The notes: generated from the letters alone by a model not told the origin. Numbered from the stretch's first letter, positions 36,494 through 45,786 are shown. The stretch: DNA of 64,000 bases from Planococcus salinus (GCF_003719725.1 NZ_RIAX01000003.1:310001-374000), one strand, 5' to 3'. Numbers and translations: made by a program.

Positions 36494-36529
36494 AAAACCC
36501 GCCCCTTAACTTTTTGAAGGGCGGGTTTT
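36494..36529. terminator. Bidirectional terminator at the end of the ter operon
   Basis: AAAACCCGCCC (36494-36504) pairs with GGGCGGGTTTT (36519-36529), between the carbamoylase gene and the convergent last TerD gene. Confidence 0.8.
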
Positions 36530-36545
36530 CAATTTTATCGTTGGA

Positions 36546-37124
36546 TCAGCTCAAGCCGAAGTCGTTGACGAGAGCAGCAAGGCCGCCTTGATAACCGCTG
36601 CCGATTGCGTTGAATTTCCACTCACCACCGTGGCGATACAACTCACCGACGACAAGAGCCGTTTCGATGGAGAAGTCTTCCCCAAGGTCATAGCGCAAAA
36701 CTTCTTCGTTTGTGCTTTCGTTGACGATGCGGATAAATGCATTTGAAACCTGGCCGAAGTTCTGTCCACGGCTGTCAGCTTCATGGATTGTTACAGTAAA
36801 GACAACTTTATGGATGTCTGCCGGAACATTCGGCAAATCGACGATTACTTGCTCGTCATCGCCTTCTCCTTCACCGGTCAGGTTATCTCCGGTATGCGTG
36901 ACGGAACCATTTCCGCCGACCAGGTTATTATAGAAGATAAAATCTTCAGGACCACGGGACTTGCCGTTTTCTCCTACAAGGAAAACAGAAGCGTCCAGGT
37001 CAAAGTCGCCACCGCCGCTGTATTTGTTCGTATCCCAGCCAAGTCCGACAGTTACTTTTGTCAGTCCCGGGTTTGTTTTTGTTAAATCGATTTTTTGGCC
37101 TTTTGATAAGTTGATTGTTGACAT
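36546..37124 (-). CDS. TerD-family calcium-binding stress protein (TerD-1)
   Basis: A 192-residue TerD domain protein, last gene of the ter operon. Core segments [30 protein letters not shown] and [14 protein letters not shown] supply the acidic calcium ligands, ending in the common [20 protein letters not shown] block. ATG at 37124 is preferred to a TTG at 37130 because AGGAGG is then 8 bases away. It is very similar to TerD-2 at 44347. TerD proteins form a stress-response complex, with TerC and TelA in known systems; tellurite resistance is only one readout. Confidence 0.93.
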   Translation of the reverse strand: MSTINLSKGQKIDLTKTNPGLTKVTVGLGWDTNKYSGGGDFDLDASVFLVGENGKSRGPEDFIFYNNLVGGNGSVTHTGDNLTGEGEGDDEQVIVDLPNVPADIHKVVFTVTIHEADSRGQNFGQVSNAFIRIVNESTNEEVLRYDLGEDFSIETALVVGELYRHGGEWKFNAIGSGYQGGLAALVNDFGLS

Positions 37125-37142
37125 ACTCAATTCCTCCTCAGA

Positions 37143-38225
37143 TCAATTGGTTTTTCTTTGGGCATCTTCGTATTTCTTTTGCAACTCTTCAATTCGGACA
37201 CGGCCTTCTTCGCGCATTTTGCGGTTCTCTTCTTCAATTGCGCGCGTGTCGTTCATCCCTTGCATAATAGTCTCCCATGTTTGTTCGATGGTTTCAATCT
37301 TGATGCTCGGTTGACCGGACATGCGCGCAATATCCACGCTCTGGCGTGAAATATCATTGGCGTTGTTGATCAGCATTTCGTTGGTCCGGCGATCCAACTC
37401 ATTCATCGACTCGGAAACCAGGTTTTGGCGCTTCGCCGCAATCGCATTGATCAAGCCGGTTTTGAAAATAGGAATCGTGGTGACGAACGCAGAGTTGATC
37501 TTTCCGATCAGTTTTGTGTTCCCCCGCTGCAGCATACGGATTTGAGGCGCCGCCTGGTACGACACTTGTTTAGCCATTTCCAGATCGTAGACGCGCTGTT
37601 CCAATAATTCGATGGCGTTCTGCAAAGAGTTCAGCTCCATCAACGCCATTTGGTCACCTGACTCGGCCTTTTTCCTTACAGCCGGTTCCTGCGCTTTCAA
37701 TTCCTGCACTTTTACATCACCGGCAGCAATGTACTTCTCCAGCTCCATAAAGTACTGGAAGTTCTGGTCGTATAACTCTTCTAAAGTAGTGGTGGATTTT
37801 TTCATTTCCGATTCGTACTTTGTGATTTCCACGTATACTTTATCAATTTCCGTTCCCATCGTCTGATACTTATTAAACAGCTGCTCAATCATTTTGTTGC
37901 CTTTATTAAAAATTTTGTTGAAGAAGCCTTTCTTTTCAACGAAATCCTTTTTGTCGAATTTATCCATGATTTTTCCGAGCTGCCGTAATAGTTCACTGGA
38001 TTCCTCCATGCTGTTGGCCTGCACGGAATTCAGTACTTTTCCTGTAAAAGCCGAAATCTCATTTGCCGGCTCGCGGCCGAACTCCAACAATTCAATTTGG
38101 TTTTTCGGGTCAATTTTCGAAGCCAATTGCAGCACTTCCGGATCTTGTTTGAGCTTTGTCTGCAATTCATTTTCATCTTTCATGATCAATTCCTGTTGTT
38201 CAATCTGATCTGGCATTGTATTCAT
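37143..38225 (-). CDS. telA: TelA-family toxic anion resistance protein
   Basis: A 360-residue, highly charged, largely helical coiled-coil protein of the TelA/KlaA family (YceH in Bacillus subtilis). PQIRMLQRGNTKLIGKINSAFVTTIPIFKTGL is the signature region, noted by its R-G-N-x-K-L and F-x-T-G-L core; the C-terminus ends in a long coiled coil (EEENRKMREEGRVRIEELQKK is its start). No membrane segment. ATG at 38225 after AGGAGGGAAACAGG. Located between YceG and TerD-1. Its biochemical role remains unknown in the family. Confidence 0.92.
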   Translation of the reverse strand: MNTMPDQIEQQELIMKDENELQTKLKQDPEVLQLASKIDPKNQIELLEFGREPANEISAFTGKVLNSVQANSMEESSELLRQLGKIMDKFDKKDFVEKKGFFNKIFNKGNKMIEQLFNKYQTMGTEIDKVYVEITKYESEMKKSTTTLEELYDQNFQYFMELEKYIAAGDVKVQELKAQEPAVRKKAESGDQMALMELNSLQNAIELLEQRVYDLEMAKQVSYQAAPQIRMLQRGNTKLIGKINSAFVTTIPIFKTGLINAIAAKRQNLVSESMNELDRRTNEMLINNANDISRQSVDIARMSGQPSIKIETIEQTWETIMQGMNDTRAIEEENRKMREEGRVRIEELQKKYEDAQRKTN

Positions 38226-38246
38226 CCTGTTTCCCTCCTTTATTGG

Positions 38247-39860
38247 TTACAGCCATTTCCTGAATAATTTTTTGACTACTGACGGCTCCTGGAAAGGTTC
38301 ATTGAAACTTCGTTCATCCAGCCAATGTTCATCGATTGCCTCTGTGTCAATCCATCGTTCAATATCACGATGTCCCTGCGGATTGATGACGATGACATCA
38401 AGCCCGAACATGTGGACCAACGCAATCGCGTTGGCATCCGCCCGACTGAGTTCGCCGTCTTTTTCTTCGTTGTAAAACAGCAGCGTCGGGACAAACTGAG
38501 GATAATCGAACAATTGAATCAGCTGTATCACTGAATCAGGCAATGACATGGACTGGGAAAAAGCATAAAGCTGCAAATCCTCGAACGACTCTCCGGGCTG
38601 TGGCAGCAAGATCGGTTTCTCCACATGACGGGCGATTGCAGCACCTATTGCCGTTTGAACACCTTCCGGTAACTTGCTGTATCTCCACCAGTTCGAAGCT
38701 TTCATCTTCTCCGGATCCAGTTTTCCGTCATTGCCCAACGCTGCACGGTAATGAAATTGCTGATTGCCTTTCCGTTCCTCGATAAAAGGAAAACTGCGGA
38801 TCAGCTTGGTGTCCTCCCGTTCCGTCAGGTTGTGGATATTGTCCCAAAAACGGCGCCGGTCTTTTTCGATGCCCATCACTTTGGCAAAAACCACCGGAAT
38901 CATGACGGTTCCTTTTTCTACGCCAAAAGACGGCCGGACCATGGCCCGTTCTTTTGCCAGCATGAATGCTTCGTCTATGGTCGTTTTCAACCGGATCGAC
39001 CGTGTAACGTAGGACTTGAATTGGAATGGCTTATAAAGACCGGAATCGTCATGATGAAGCAGCCGGTCCACTTCCTGCGTAGCGCGGTAGGCAACGGTTC
39101 CGACCCGCTCCGGCTTTTCTTCCGGAAAAAGAGGAATGCTGTCTGCTGTCACTTGGAACGTGTGGGTATGAAGGCCATCGCCGTCTACTGCTTTTTCAAA
39201 CCAACGTTCGGCTGTCGGATCAAATACGATGATGTGAAACCCGAATGCAGCGGCAAAAGTGAGAAACCATTTCTCACTTTCTGTTGCCTCTCCGTACCAT
39301 AAAAATCCGGGAAGCCCTTTTTCCAAAGACAAATTGTCAATCTCCGGCTGGATGTGATTGAACGTCCATTTCACAAGATCGGTTGCTATCCTCCGGAATG
39401 AAGAATGAGTCGTGCTGCCTCCCGACTGCTGCTGGAACGCTTTCAATATATCGATCATAACCACCCGGATACGCCGATTCATTCCCGCATCTTTCAACCT
39501 TGGCAAAAGTCCTTTGCCGTCAAGGAATGCCACAATCCGGTTAGGTGACAGCCCGTTTTCTTTTTTATTCATCTCAAACAAATCCTGCAAATTGCGCAGC
39601 CGCTCCTGATCAATGTGCTTATTGAGCTTTCCGGAAAGCCGCAGTACGCGCCCTTCCGCATCTTCCAGCAAATCGTAAATTGAAGCGAAATAATCATCTG
39701 TATCGAGCGGCATGCCGAGAAACTGGCCAAGCAGCTGCGGGTAAGTGATGGTTTCTCCGTCTATTTTCGTTTCAGTGTGATTGACAATCGGCTGTTTCAG
39801 CCAACCCGCCAGTTTTTCCGGGTCCCACGTTCTCACGCGAACCGGATGCAGTTGAACCAT
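38247..39860 (-). CDS. yceG: YceG-family ter-operon protein
   Basis: A 537-residue soluble protein resembling Bacillus subtilis YceG, always found with TerD and TelA genes. Two segments look alike: about residues 184-222 (LPGFLWYGE ... FAAAFGFHIIVFDP) and 448-490 (VPTLLFYNE ... VHMFGLDVIVINP), suggesting an internal duplication of an alpha/beta unit. No catalytic motif I can name. ATG at 39860 after AAGGAGGGAAGCCC; 16 bases after the HAD gene. Function unknown; likely works with TelA. Confidence 0.85.
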   Translation of the reverse strand: MVQLHPVRVRTWDPEKLAGWLKQPIVNHTETKIDGETITYPQLLGQFLGMPLDTDDYFASIYDLLEDAEGRVLRLSGKLNKHIDQERLRNLQDLFEMNKKENGLSPNRIVAFLDGKGLLPRLKDAGMNRRIRVVMIDILKAFQQQSGGSTTHSSFRRIATDLVKWTFNHIQPEIDNLSLEKGLPGFLWYGEATESEKWFLTFAAAFGFHIIVFDPTAERWFEKAVDGDGLHTHTFQVTADSIPLFPEEKPERVGTVAYRATQEVDRLLHHDDSGLYKPFQFKSYVTRSIRLKTTIDEAFMLAKERAMVRPSFGVEKGTVMIPVVFAKVMGIEKDRRRFWDNIHNLTEREDTKLIRSFPFIEERKGNQQFHYRAALGNDGKLDPEKMKASNWWRYSKLPEGVQTAIGAAIARHVEKPILLPQPGESFEDLQLYAFSQSMSLPDSVIQLIQLFDYPQFVPTLLFYNEEKDGELSRADANAIALVHMFGLDVIVINPQGHRDIERWIDTEAIDEHWLDERSFNEPFQEPSVVKKLFRKWL

Positions 39861-39876
39861 GGGCTTCCCTCCTTAA

Positions 39877-40692
39877 TTACTTGCTTTGAAGCGATATATC
39901 AGCAACTCCCGCCAGGATTTCTTCTCCCGCTTTGATGCCTGTCTGCTCTGTCACCTGAATATGGGAGGAGATCGCCGACCGGCTGCGAACAGCTTCTCCA
40001 TGTGCTGCCAAAAAACCGAGGTCCGCACTTTCAAGCAAATCCAGATCCAGCAGTGAATCGCCCGCTGCAACAACCAGTTCTGCTTCCATTCTATCACGGA
40101 CATACTCCATCGCTGCCGCTTTGGTAATACTTTCAGGCATGAAATACAGCTTTCGGCCTTGAAGGGACATCCCCCAGCCGATTTCACGGAACACCTTCGT
40201 ATAATATTCAAGGTTTTCCACTGGAAAACCTTCCCGGTCCACGATTAAGTAGACAAACCAATCGTCCGCCTGCCTGATTCTCAACACCCACTCTTCGGAG
40301 AAATGGCGCTTGATCTCAGGCATCAATTCTTCAATCACCGTCTTTTTGTCGATGCATTGTTTGCGGATATTGTCCGACCAATCACGAACCGGCTGTCCAT
40401 TTTCTAAAATCACAGCCCCGTTCGAAATAACAGCAAATCGCGGAAGCTGCCCGTCCCTGTATATGCCTGTTACGCGTTCATACTGCTCTTGTGTCCTCGT
40501 GGTTACAGGAACAAAGACGGCTGACTTTTCAAGTTCCCATAACGCCTTTTGTCCCCGCCTGGTCATAAAGGATTGCGGCTTGCCTTCAAGATGCTCCACT
40601 ACCTGTAACTCTTCAGGGGTCACATCTGGTCCCATCGAACGGTGGGAATAGATTAAGGTTTGGTCCAGATCGCTGGCAAATAGTATGGTCAT
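39877..40692 (-). CDS. HAD-family phosphatase of the ter biosynthetic module
   Basis: A 271-residue HAD hydrolase. Motif I FASDLDQTLIY, motif II VPVTTRT, and motif IV AAGDSLLDLDLL with a C2-type cap resemble Cof/sucrose-phosphatase-like enzymes. ATG at 40692 overlaps the StiP stop as ATGA, so the two are translationally coupled. Comparative work on ter systems (Anantharaman, Iyer and Aravind) predicted such a HAD enzyme to dephosphorylate a nucleotide-like intermediate; the actual substrate is unproven. Confidence 0.88.
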   Translation of the reverse strand: MTILFASDLDQTLIYSHRSMGPDVTPEELQVVEHLEGKPQSFMTRRGQKALWELEKSAVFVPVTTRTQEQYERVTGIYRDGQLPRFAVISNGAVILENGQPVRDWSDNIRKQCIDKKTVIEELMPEIKRHFSEEWVLRIRQADDWFVYLIVDREGFPVENLEYYTKVFREIGWGMSLQGRKLYFMPESITKAAAMEYVRDRMEAELVVAAGDSLLDLDLLESADLGFLAAHGEAVRSRSAISSHIQVTEQTGIKAGEEILAGVADISLQSK

Positions 40693-41798
40693 GATTCTTT
40701 CCCCGAACGGATCAAACCGATCGCTCTGTAGAAAAGATCCGGCACTTCTATAACCGGCACTTCTTTTTCTGCCGCCAATATGAGAATGTGCTGAACATCC
40801 GGGTGTTTTAAATCATTCACAAGCACTTTCCACGGACTGCGCCGGAGAAGCACCCGCGTCGTTTCTCCTACTCCCGGCTTGACCAGATGGTAATCGGTTT
40901 CACTGTACATCTTCTGGCCGATCGCTTCTACTTCCTTCATCCCTTCCCAGGTTCTTTCCACTTTGACCGGTGTGCTGAGCACTTCTTTTTCTGCCGCAGC
41001 TGAAGTGATTGAGAAACAGGAGGTCACTTGGTCGATAAAGTCATTTGATAAATCTTCCTCCAGCAGTTCACCGTAAAACTTAGCACCATGGAAATCGTCA
41101 TTGCCAATGTATTTTGGGTTTAGAATGGTACGGCTGACCAGACCCGAGACAGTAGCATTCAAGCAGGCACTTGGAATCAGAAAATCATTTCTTGTGCCAA
41201 ACAATACAGCGCAGGCTCCCGGGTCGGCAAGCACCGCCATATCATCATGCAGATCCAAATCCTGTTTTTCATTCAGCAAATTTACCGCTTTCGTCAACTC
41301 TTTTTGGATGGCGCCTTTGCCGGTCCATCCATCCACAAATTGAATCCGGCTTTTTGGATGGGCCTCTCTGACTGCCTGAAGCGCTTTTTCATCAAGCCCT
41401 TTATCCCGAAGGATTGAAACACTGTAATGCGGCCAGTCCAAATTCAGGATTTGCTCAGCGTACCGGCGGATCAGGATACCGATTGGACTTCCCGCACGGG
41501 CCAGCGACACCAGCACGACATCCTCTGTACCCGCGTTAAGCAGAATACGCCTTGTCACAACTCCCACCAGACAGCTCAATTGTTCCTTCGTCTTTTCGAC
41601 CGAAGCGTGATACAGTTTCGTATATTCTTCAGAAGGCCGGTATTCGACCGGGAGCCTTTCAGCATAATGAGCCCCACTTCTCACAGCATTTTCACGTTCT
41701 TCCAGGGAACTTTCCGTAAAATCCTCTGTTACATCTTTCAATAAAAAAGTAATGTCTTTTTTCGGATAACTGGTCTTCACTAAACGGGTTGCAATCAT
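40689..41798 (-). CDS. StiP-like protein with C-terminal PELOTA RNA-binding domain
   Basis: A 369-residue protein of the ter-associated StiP family. The N-terminal region (about 30-260) includes VSLARAGSPIGILIRRY and SILRDKGLDEKAL; databases call the domain cysteine protease StiP, earlier a PRTase-like fold. The C-terminal part (WKVLVNDLKHPDVQHILILA, then EKEVPVIEVPDLF) has the look of an L7Ae/pelota-type RNA-binding domain. ATG at 41798 is chosen because it overlaps the preceding stop as ATGA; a longer frame to 41840 would bury 46 bases in the previous gene. Function in the pathway is unknown. Confidence 0.87.
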   Translation of the reverse strand: MIATRLVKTSYPKKDITFLLKDVTEDFTESSLEERENAVRSGAHYAERLPVEYRPSEEYTKLYHASVEKTKEQLSCLVGVVTRRILLNAGTEDVVLVSLARAGSPIGILIRRYAEQILNLDWPHYSVSILRDKGLDEKALQAVREAHPKSRIQFVDGWTGKGAIQKELTKAVNLLNEKQDLDLHDDMAVLADPGACAVLFGTRNDFLIPSACLNATVSGLVSRTILNPKYIGNDDFHGAKFYGELLEEDLSNDFIDQVTSCFSITSAAAEKEVLSTPVKVERTWEGMKEVEAIGQKMYSETDYHLVKPGVGETTRVLLRRSPWKVLVNDLKHPDVQHILILAAEKEVPVIEVPDLFYRAIGLIRSGKES

Positions 41799-43081
41799 TC
41801 GGCTTGGGCACTCCTTTCGGCTGCTGTCATGGATATCCATTCAACAGGCGCTTTTTTCTCCAGGTAAGCAAGCAATGGCTGCCAGGATTTTTCATCGATC
41901 ACTGATTCAGCCAATAGATAAATCTTGTCTACATCCAGTCGATTGACATTATATAAAAAATGGTCAATCCCTTCTGCATCAGGCAAACTGAATTTCGCTT
42001 TTTCCTTTATCGGATAACCTTCGCTGTCGGAAGCATAGATCGGACTTCTGGTTGCTGTTTGAACAAGCGGAGCGCCGTCGAGTTCCAATGCGAAGCGAAG
42101 CGGTAAATACATATTTTCTCCAATGCCGATCACCAGGGGCTTGGCACCACTCTCCACCGTTTTTACGGCAGCTTGTGCCCAGCTGCCGATTTCTGCATGG
42201 GTAGAGCTGTCCAGGCCAAACCTTCCCGTATATGTAAGGTAACGCTGTTGTGTTTGCGAAGAATACGGCAATGCTTTTCCTTCCGCTTTTCTGTTCAGCA
42301 AAACTGTTGACGTGCCGCTTAAAAAATCCAGGCTCTCTTCTTCAGGAGATTCACTGTGGATCAACTCGAATTCACCGGCCATCAACGCCAGCACTTCCAC
42401 ATGAATTCCCCGGCTTTCAGCCATCTGTGCCATTGTCTTTTTCTGGCTGTCATTGCGCCAATCGAGAATCGATAAACATTTGTACTCTTTCCCTGGGTAT
42501 TGGTCATCCAATGCGCCAATCAAATTGATCAATGTATTGCCTGTTGAGATTTCATCATCAACCAACACAATCGTCTCAGCTTTTTCAAGCATTCCGGCAG
42601 GTGCATACACTTTGTGGTCCGTCGCATGAGAATGCTCTTCCTGAAAGACGAAAGAAGGTGTTTGGCCTTTGATTTCCTCACGCGTTGTATGAATATAATC
42701 CGCTTGCTTAAAATGCTGGAAAACAGCATGGCCCAACCCGGTGGCAGTTTCCGCCATTCCGAGGAAAAGTGTCTTTTCAGACAGGGCAATTCGATATTCC
42801 AGAGCTTTGCGCATCAATTTGCTGGATGGTTTTTGTGATTCAATCATGCGTGCAATTTCTTTCGTTTGCGGATGTGCCGAATCCCCTGCACTCTCCATCA
42901 GTAAAGAAGCCAGCAATGTTCCCGTCCCCAGGGCAAGTGACGGATGAACGGCCAAATGTTTTGCGATCAGTTTACTGACAAACAGAAATTGCCTTTTTTT
43001 GTTAATTCGCAGAGCCATGGCAAACAGCGAATCAGGCGTCAGCCCTTCGTAAGTTCGATGTATTTTTACGTTGATGTCCAT
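41795..43081 (-). CDS. Phosphoribosyltransferase with TRSP domain, ter module
   Basis: About 428 residues. IVLVDDEISTGNTLINL is a textbook PRPP-binding loop of type I phosphoribosyltransferases; the C-terminal half carries TATRSPIYASDSEGYP, which gives the TRSP domain its name. The start at 43081, 13 bases after the lyase stop, is preferred; frames back to 43162 overlap the previous gene without a better ribosome binding site. Family knowledge places it in a predicted nucleoside-like metabolite pathway, joining a base-like compound to ribose-5-phosphate. Confidence 0.87.
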   Translation of the reverse strand: MDINVKIHRTYEGLTPDSLFAMALRINKKRQFLFVSKLIAKHLAVHPSLALGTGTLLASLLMESAGDSAHPQTKEIARMIESQKPSSKLMRKALEYRIALSEKTLFLGMAETATGLGHAVFQHFKQADYIHTTREEIKGQTPSFVFQEEHSHATDHKVYAPAGMLEKAETIVLVDDEISTGNTLINLIGALDDQYPGKEYKCLSILDWRNDSQKKTMAQMAESRGIHVEVLALMAGEFELIHSESPEEESLDFLSGTSTVLLNRKAEGKALPYSSQTQQRYLTYTGRFGLDSSTHAEIGSWAQAAVKTVESGAKPLVIGIGENMYLPLRFALELDGAPLVQTATRSPIYASDSEGYPIKEKAKFSLPDAEGIDHFLYNVNRLDVDKIYLLAESVIDEKSWQPLLAYLEKKAPVEWISMTAAERSAQAE

Positions 43082-43094
43082 TTTATCCCAGTAC

Positions 43095-44240
43095 TTATAA
43101 TTGGTTTGAAAATTGTTCGGCACGGATATGGTTGAGGACATCGATTGCTTGATAGTTTTCATTCAGCACCCCATAGACTTTCGCTTGAGCCGCAACCTTC
43201 TTCGCCCAGCTCAAATGCGGTTTTACTTCATTCATTTTATTTCGTTTCGGGCTCTGCAGCACACCATTGCGTTTTTCACTTTCCGACAAAATCAGCATGG
43301 CGTCTTCATAGGTCTCCAGAGAAACAATATGTCCGGCATTGACGATGGAAATCTGCGAAGGGTGAATGCAGGTTTTTCCTTTGAATCCATTCAGAATATC
43401 CAGCTGAACTTCTTCCCACAGAACTTTTTCTATAGAGGATGAAAGCCAGCCGTTTCGATGACCCGAAAAGTATTCATAAACAGGACCGGATACGGTAAAG
43501 CCATCTTCTGCCCGACTGAAGCGGTTCAGAACGGAAACCAGGCAGTCCCTGATCAAGTGCACATCGTAAACGGTGCGTTCCGCAGGACGGCGGATTCCAT
43601 ACAAGCTGGAAAAATCAGTGGCTCCTACACGCACTGTCAGGACCCGCTCTTTTTCCGCCACCAAAATTTTATATACTTCCTGTAAAGTCTGTTCTCTCGA
43701 TTCGGTGTACAGCACTTCTTTCGTCTCCAGTAAAGGCAGTGCATATAACTTTCGATTCGCTGCTTCACTGGCACGGTCAAGCGCGCCAAAAAAAGACAGC
43801 AGGTTATCCGGCTGGCATTTCGGGAAGACGATGCCGGTTAAGACACCCATTGCCGTTCCTGCCTGGCAAACGATTTTGTCTAATTGTTCAGCATCACGAA
43901 TCCGCAAGAACAAGGCAGGACCTTTTTCCAACTGATCAACCGGTGCCAGCTCGAGCTTTTTCAGCTGGCTCACTACATTCTTCTCTGCTGCAGGCAATTC
44001 AAAATCCGCGACTGCATCTTCCAGGCAGATGATCAAAGTCGCCAAGCCGGAAAAAGCTGCCTTCCTGTAACTGCCATCAATGACTTTCTGCGCAACATCA
44101 GGTCTCGATCCTGGTGTATAAAGCGCCGCTCCCAATGCCAGTCCCAACGTTTCCCGTTCTGTATCACGATTGAATTCTGCCGGGGAATATTTAAAGAAGG
44201 TTTTTAAATCAGAATCAGTCAATGCATTAAAATGTTTCAC
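43095..44240 (-). CDS. CitE-like C-C bond lyase of the ter module (TIM barrel)
   Basis: About 381 residues, HpcH/HpaI-citrate-lyase fold. LIICLEDAVADFELP, the R-I-R-D arginine strand and ILNGFKGKTCIHPSQI are the lyase hallmarks. GTG at 44240 (GGGAGGGG 7 bases upstream) is used; the open frame extends to 44339 but crosses a terminator hairpin. First gene of the enzymatic module, 106 bases after TerD-2. In published comparative analysis this lyase co-occurs with PRTase, StiP, HAD and an ATP-grasp ligase. No ATP-grasp gene is visible here. Confidence 0.87.
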   Translation of the reverse strand: MKHFNALTDSDLKTFFKYSPAEFNRDTERETLGLALGAALYTPGSRPDVAQKVIDGSYRKAAFSGLATLIICLEDAVADFELPAAEKNVVSQLKKLELAPVDQLEKGPALFLRIRDAEQLDKIVCQAGTAMGVLTGIVFPKCQPDNLLSFFGALDRASEAANRKLYALPLLETKEVLYTESREQTLQEVYKILVAEKERVLTVRVGATDFSSLYGIRRPAERTVYDVHLIRDCLVSVLNRFSRAEDGFTVSGPVYEYFSGHRNGWLSSSIEKVLWEEVQLDILNGFKGKTCIHPSQISIVNAGHIVSLETYEDAMLILSESEKRNGVLQSPKRNKMNEVKPHLSWAKKVAAQAKVYGVLNENYQAIDVLNHIRAEQFSNQL

Positions 44241-44301
44241 AATTGTCCCCTCCCGGCATGATGAAAACGTCATCTTATTCTTTTTCAAATAATGGAGAAA
44301 A

Positions 44302-44326
44302 AAGCAAGGAGCCCCGCCCCTTGCTT
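44302..44326 (-). terminator. Hairpin inside the ter operon, between TerD-2 and the enzyme module
   Basis: AAGCAAGG (44302-44309) and CCTTGCTT (44319-44326) with a 9-base GC-rich loop, followed on the minus strand by TTTTTT. A partial terminator here would let the two leading TerD genes be expressed more than the downstream enzymes. Confidence 0.7.
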
Positions 44327-44346
44327 GTCTTCTCTTCACTGATTGA

Positions 44347-44925
44347 TCAAGCGTCGAGTCCGAAATCCTTTACGAGAGATCCGAGTCCGCCCTGGTAACC
44401 GCTTCCGATTGCATTAAATTTCCACTCATTGCCGTGGCGGTAAAGTTCCCCTACCACAACAGCCGTTTCGATTGAAAAATCTTCTCCCAGGTCATAGCGG
44501 ATCAATTCTTCATTTGTTTCGGCATTAACAATCCGTACATATGAATTGTTTACTTGCCCGAAATTCTGGCCGCGGGCTTCTGCATCATGGATCGTGATGG
44601 CAAAATTCACTTTTTCGATGGAAGATGGAATCGAAGACAAATTCACCTTGATCTGCTCATCATCGCCTTCCCCTTCGCCGGTTTTGTTGTCACCGGTATG
44701 TTCGACAGCTCCACCAGCGCCGACTGTGTTGTTGTAGAATACGAAATCCGCTTCTGAAGCCGCTTTGCCTTCAGCATTCAACAGGAATACGGAAGAGTCC
44801 AAATCGAAATCATGGCCTCCGTCGTATTTATTGGTATCCCATCCTAAACCAACGATGACATTTGATAGCCCCGGGTTGCTTTTTGTTAAATCCACTTTTT
44901 GTCCTTTTGATAAATTAATAGCCAC
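44347..44925 (-). CDS. TerD-family calcium-binding stress protein (TerD-2)
   Basis: A 192-residue TerD domain, closely matching TerD-1 at 36546 (shared GGDFDLD-type and [19 protein letters not shown] blocks). Acidic ligands lie in [11 protein letters not shown] and [15 protein letters not shown] at 44925 after AGGAGTGAAGTGGA. Second gene of the operon, 13 bases after TerD-3. The presence of near copies at both ends of the operon suggests heteromeric assemblies or duplication at the operon ends. Confidence 0.93.
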   Translation of the reverse strand: MAINLSKGQKVDLTKSNPGLSNVIVGLGWDTNKYDGGHDFDLDSSVFLLNAEGKAASEADFVFYNNTVGAGGAVEHTGDNKTGEGEGDDEQIKVNLSSIPSSIEKVNFAITIHDAEARGQNFGQVNNSYVRIVNAETNEELIRYDLGEDFSIETAVVVGELYRHGNEWKFNAIGSGYQGGLGSLVKDFGLDA

Positions 44926-44938
44926 TCCACTTCACTCC

Positions 44939-45553
44939 TTATGCGTATTTGTTGGCAATCGAGCCAATATCAGAATCCGTCGTACTTTCCCCTACTGCAG
45001 AGAACTTCCATTCATTGCCCTGGCGGTAGATTTCACCAGGAATCAAAGAAGTCTTGCCGGAGTAATTCTCCGTCAGATTGTAATGGACCAGTTCTTCTCT
45101 CGTCTGGTTATCGACCAAACGGATAAAGGCGTTTTCAATCATGCCGAAATCCTGCTTTTTCTTTTGGGCATTGTAGATATTGACGACAAATACAAGACGA
45201 TGAATCGATGGAGAAATACGTTTCAAGTCAACGTTGATCGTTTCATCGTCGCCTTCGCCTTCCCCCGTCAAGTTGTCGCCGGAATGCACGACACTGCCGT
45301 CCTTACTTTTCTTGTTTCCAAAGTAAATCAGGTTTTCTTTGCCGCGTAATTTTCCATTTTCATCAAGCATGATGACGGAAGCATCACAGTCGATATCAGC
45401 TCCGCCACCGCCGCCGCCAAGCAGGCCGCTTAAAAATCCACCGCTCTTTTTGGTTTCGACCGGGTCCCACCCGAGGCCAACCATAATGCTTGAAAGGGAT
45501 GAACGCCCTTTTGTCAAATCGATTTTTTGACCTTTCACTAAATTGATAGCCAT
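44939..45553 (-). CDS. TerD-family stress protein with Gly-rich insert (TerD-3)
   Basis: A 204-residue TerD protein, first gene of the ter operon. It differs from the other two by an insert around residues 30-50 (KSGGFLSGLLGGGGGGADIDCDASV), noted by its six-glycine run directly before the acidic D-I-D-C-D ligand strand. The match is to the YceC-type TerD paralogue of Bacillus subtilis. ATG at 45553 with GGAGAG upstream is preferred to a TTG at 45562. Promoter at 45592-45620. Confidence 0.9.
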   Translation of the reverse strand: MAINLVKGQKIDLTKGRSSLSSIMVGLGWDPVETKKSGGFLSGLLGGGGGGADIDCDASVIMLDENGKLRGKENLIYFGNKKSKDGSVVHSGDNLTGEGEGDDETINVDLKRISPSIHRLVFVVNIYNAQKKKQDFGMIENAFIRLVDNQTREELVHYNLTENYSGKTSLIPGEIYRQGNEWKFSAVGESTTDSDIGSIANKYA

Positions 45554-45591
45554 CTTCAACACTCTCCATTCTCTTTATGCATTCTACTTCA

Positions 45592-45620
45592 ATACTATTT
45601 GTAAACTCAGAAAAATTCAA
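45592..45620 (-). promoter_or_regulatory. SigA-type promoter of the ter operon
   Basis: -35 TTGAAT (45615-45620), 17-base spacer, -10 TAGTAT (45592-45597) on the minus strand, about 40 bases before the TerD-3 start. Confidence 0.6.
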
Positions 45621-45760
45621 TTTTAAAAGCTGAAAAGTTTTAACCTTTCACGTCTTTTGCCGGAGATGATCCAGCATTTCTGAATTTATACATTTCCCTC
45701 TCCTACTGTACGTAAACAAAAAGAAAAGGTTTCATTGTTTCTGATAGACTCACGGTGCCG

Positions 45761-45786
45761 GCTTATTTTATCATCATTGGGGGTAA
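45761..45786 (+). promoter_or_regulatory. Weak SigB-like promoter before csbB
   Basis: GCTTAT (45761-45766), 14-base spacer, GGGTAA (45781-45786). The -10 fits GGGWAW; the -35 matches GTTTAA at four of six. CsbB is SigB-controlled in Bacillus subtilis, which lends support. Confidence 0.4.
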
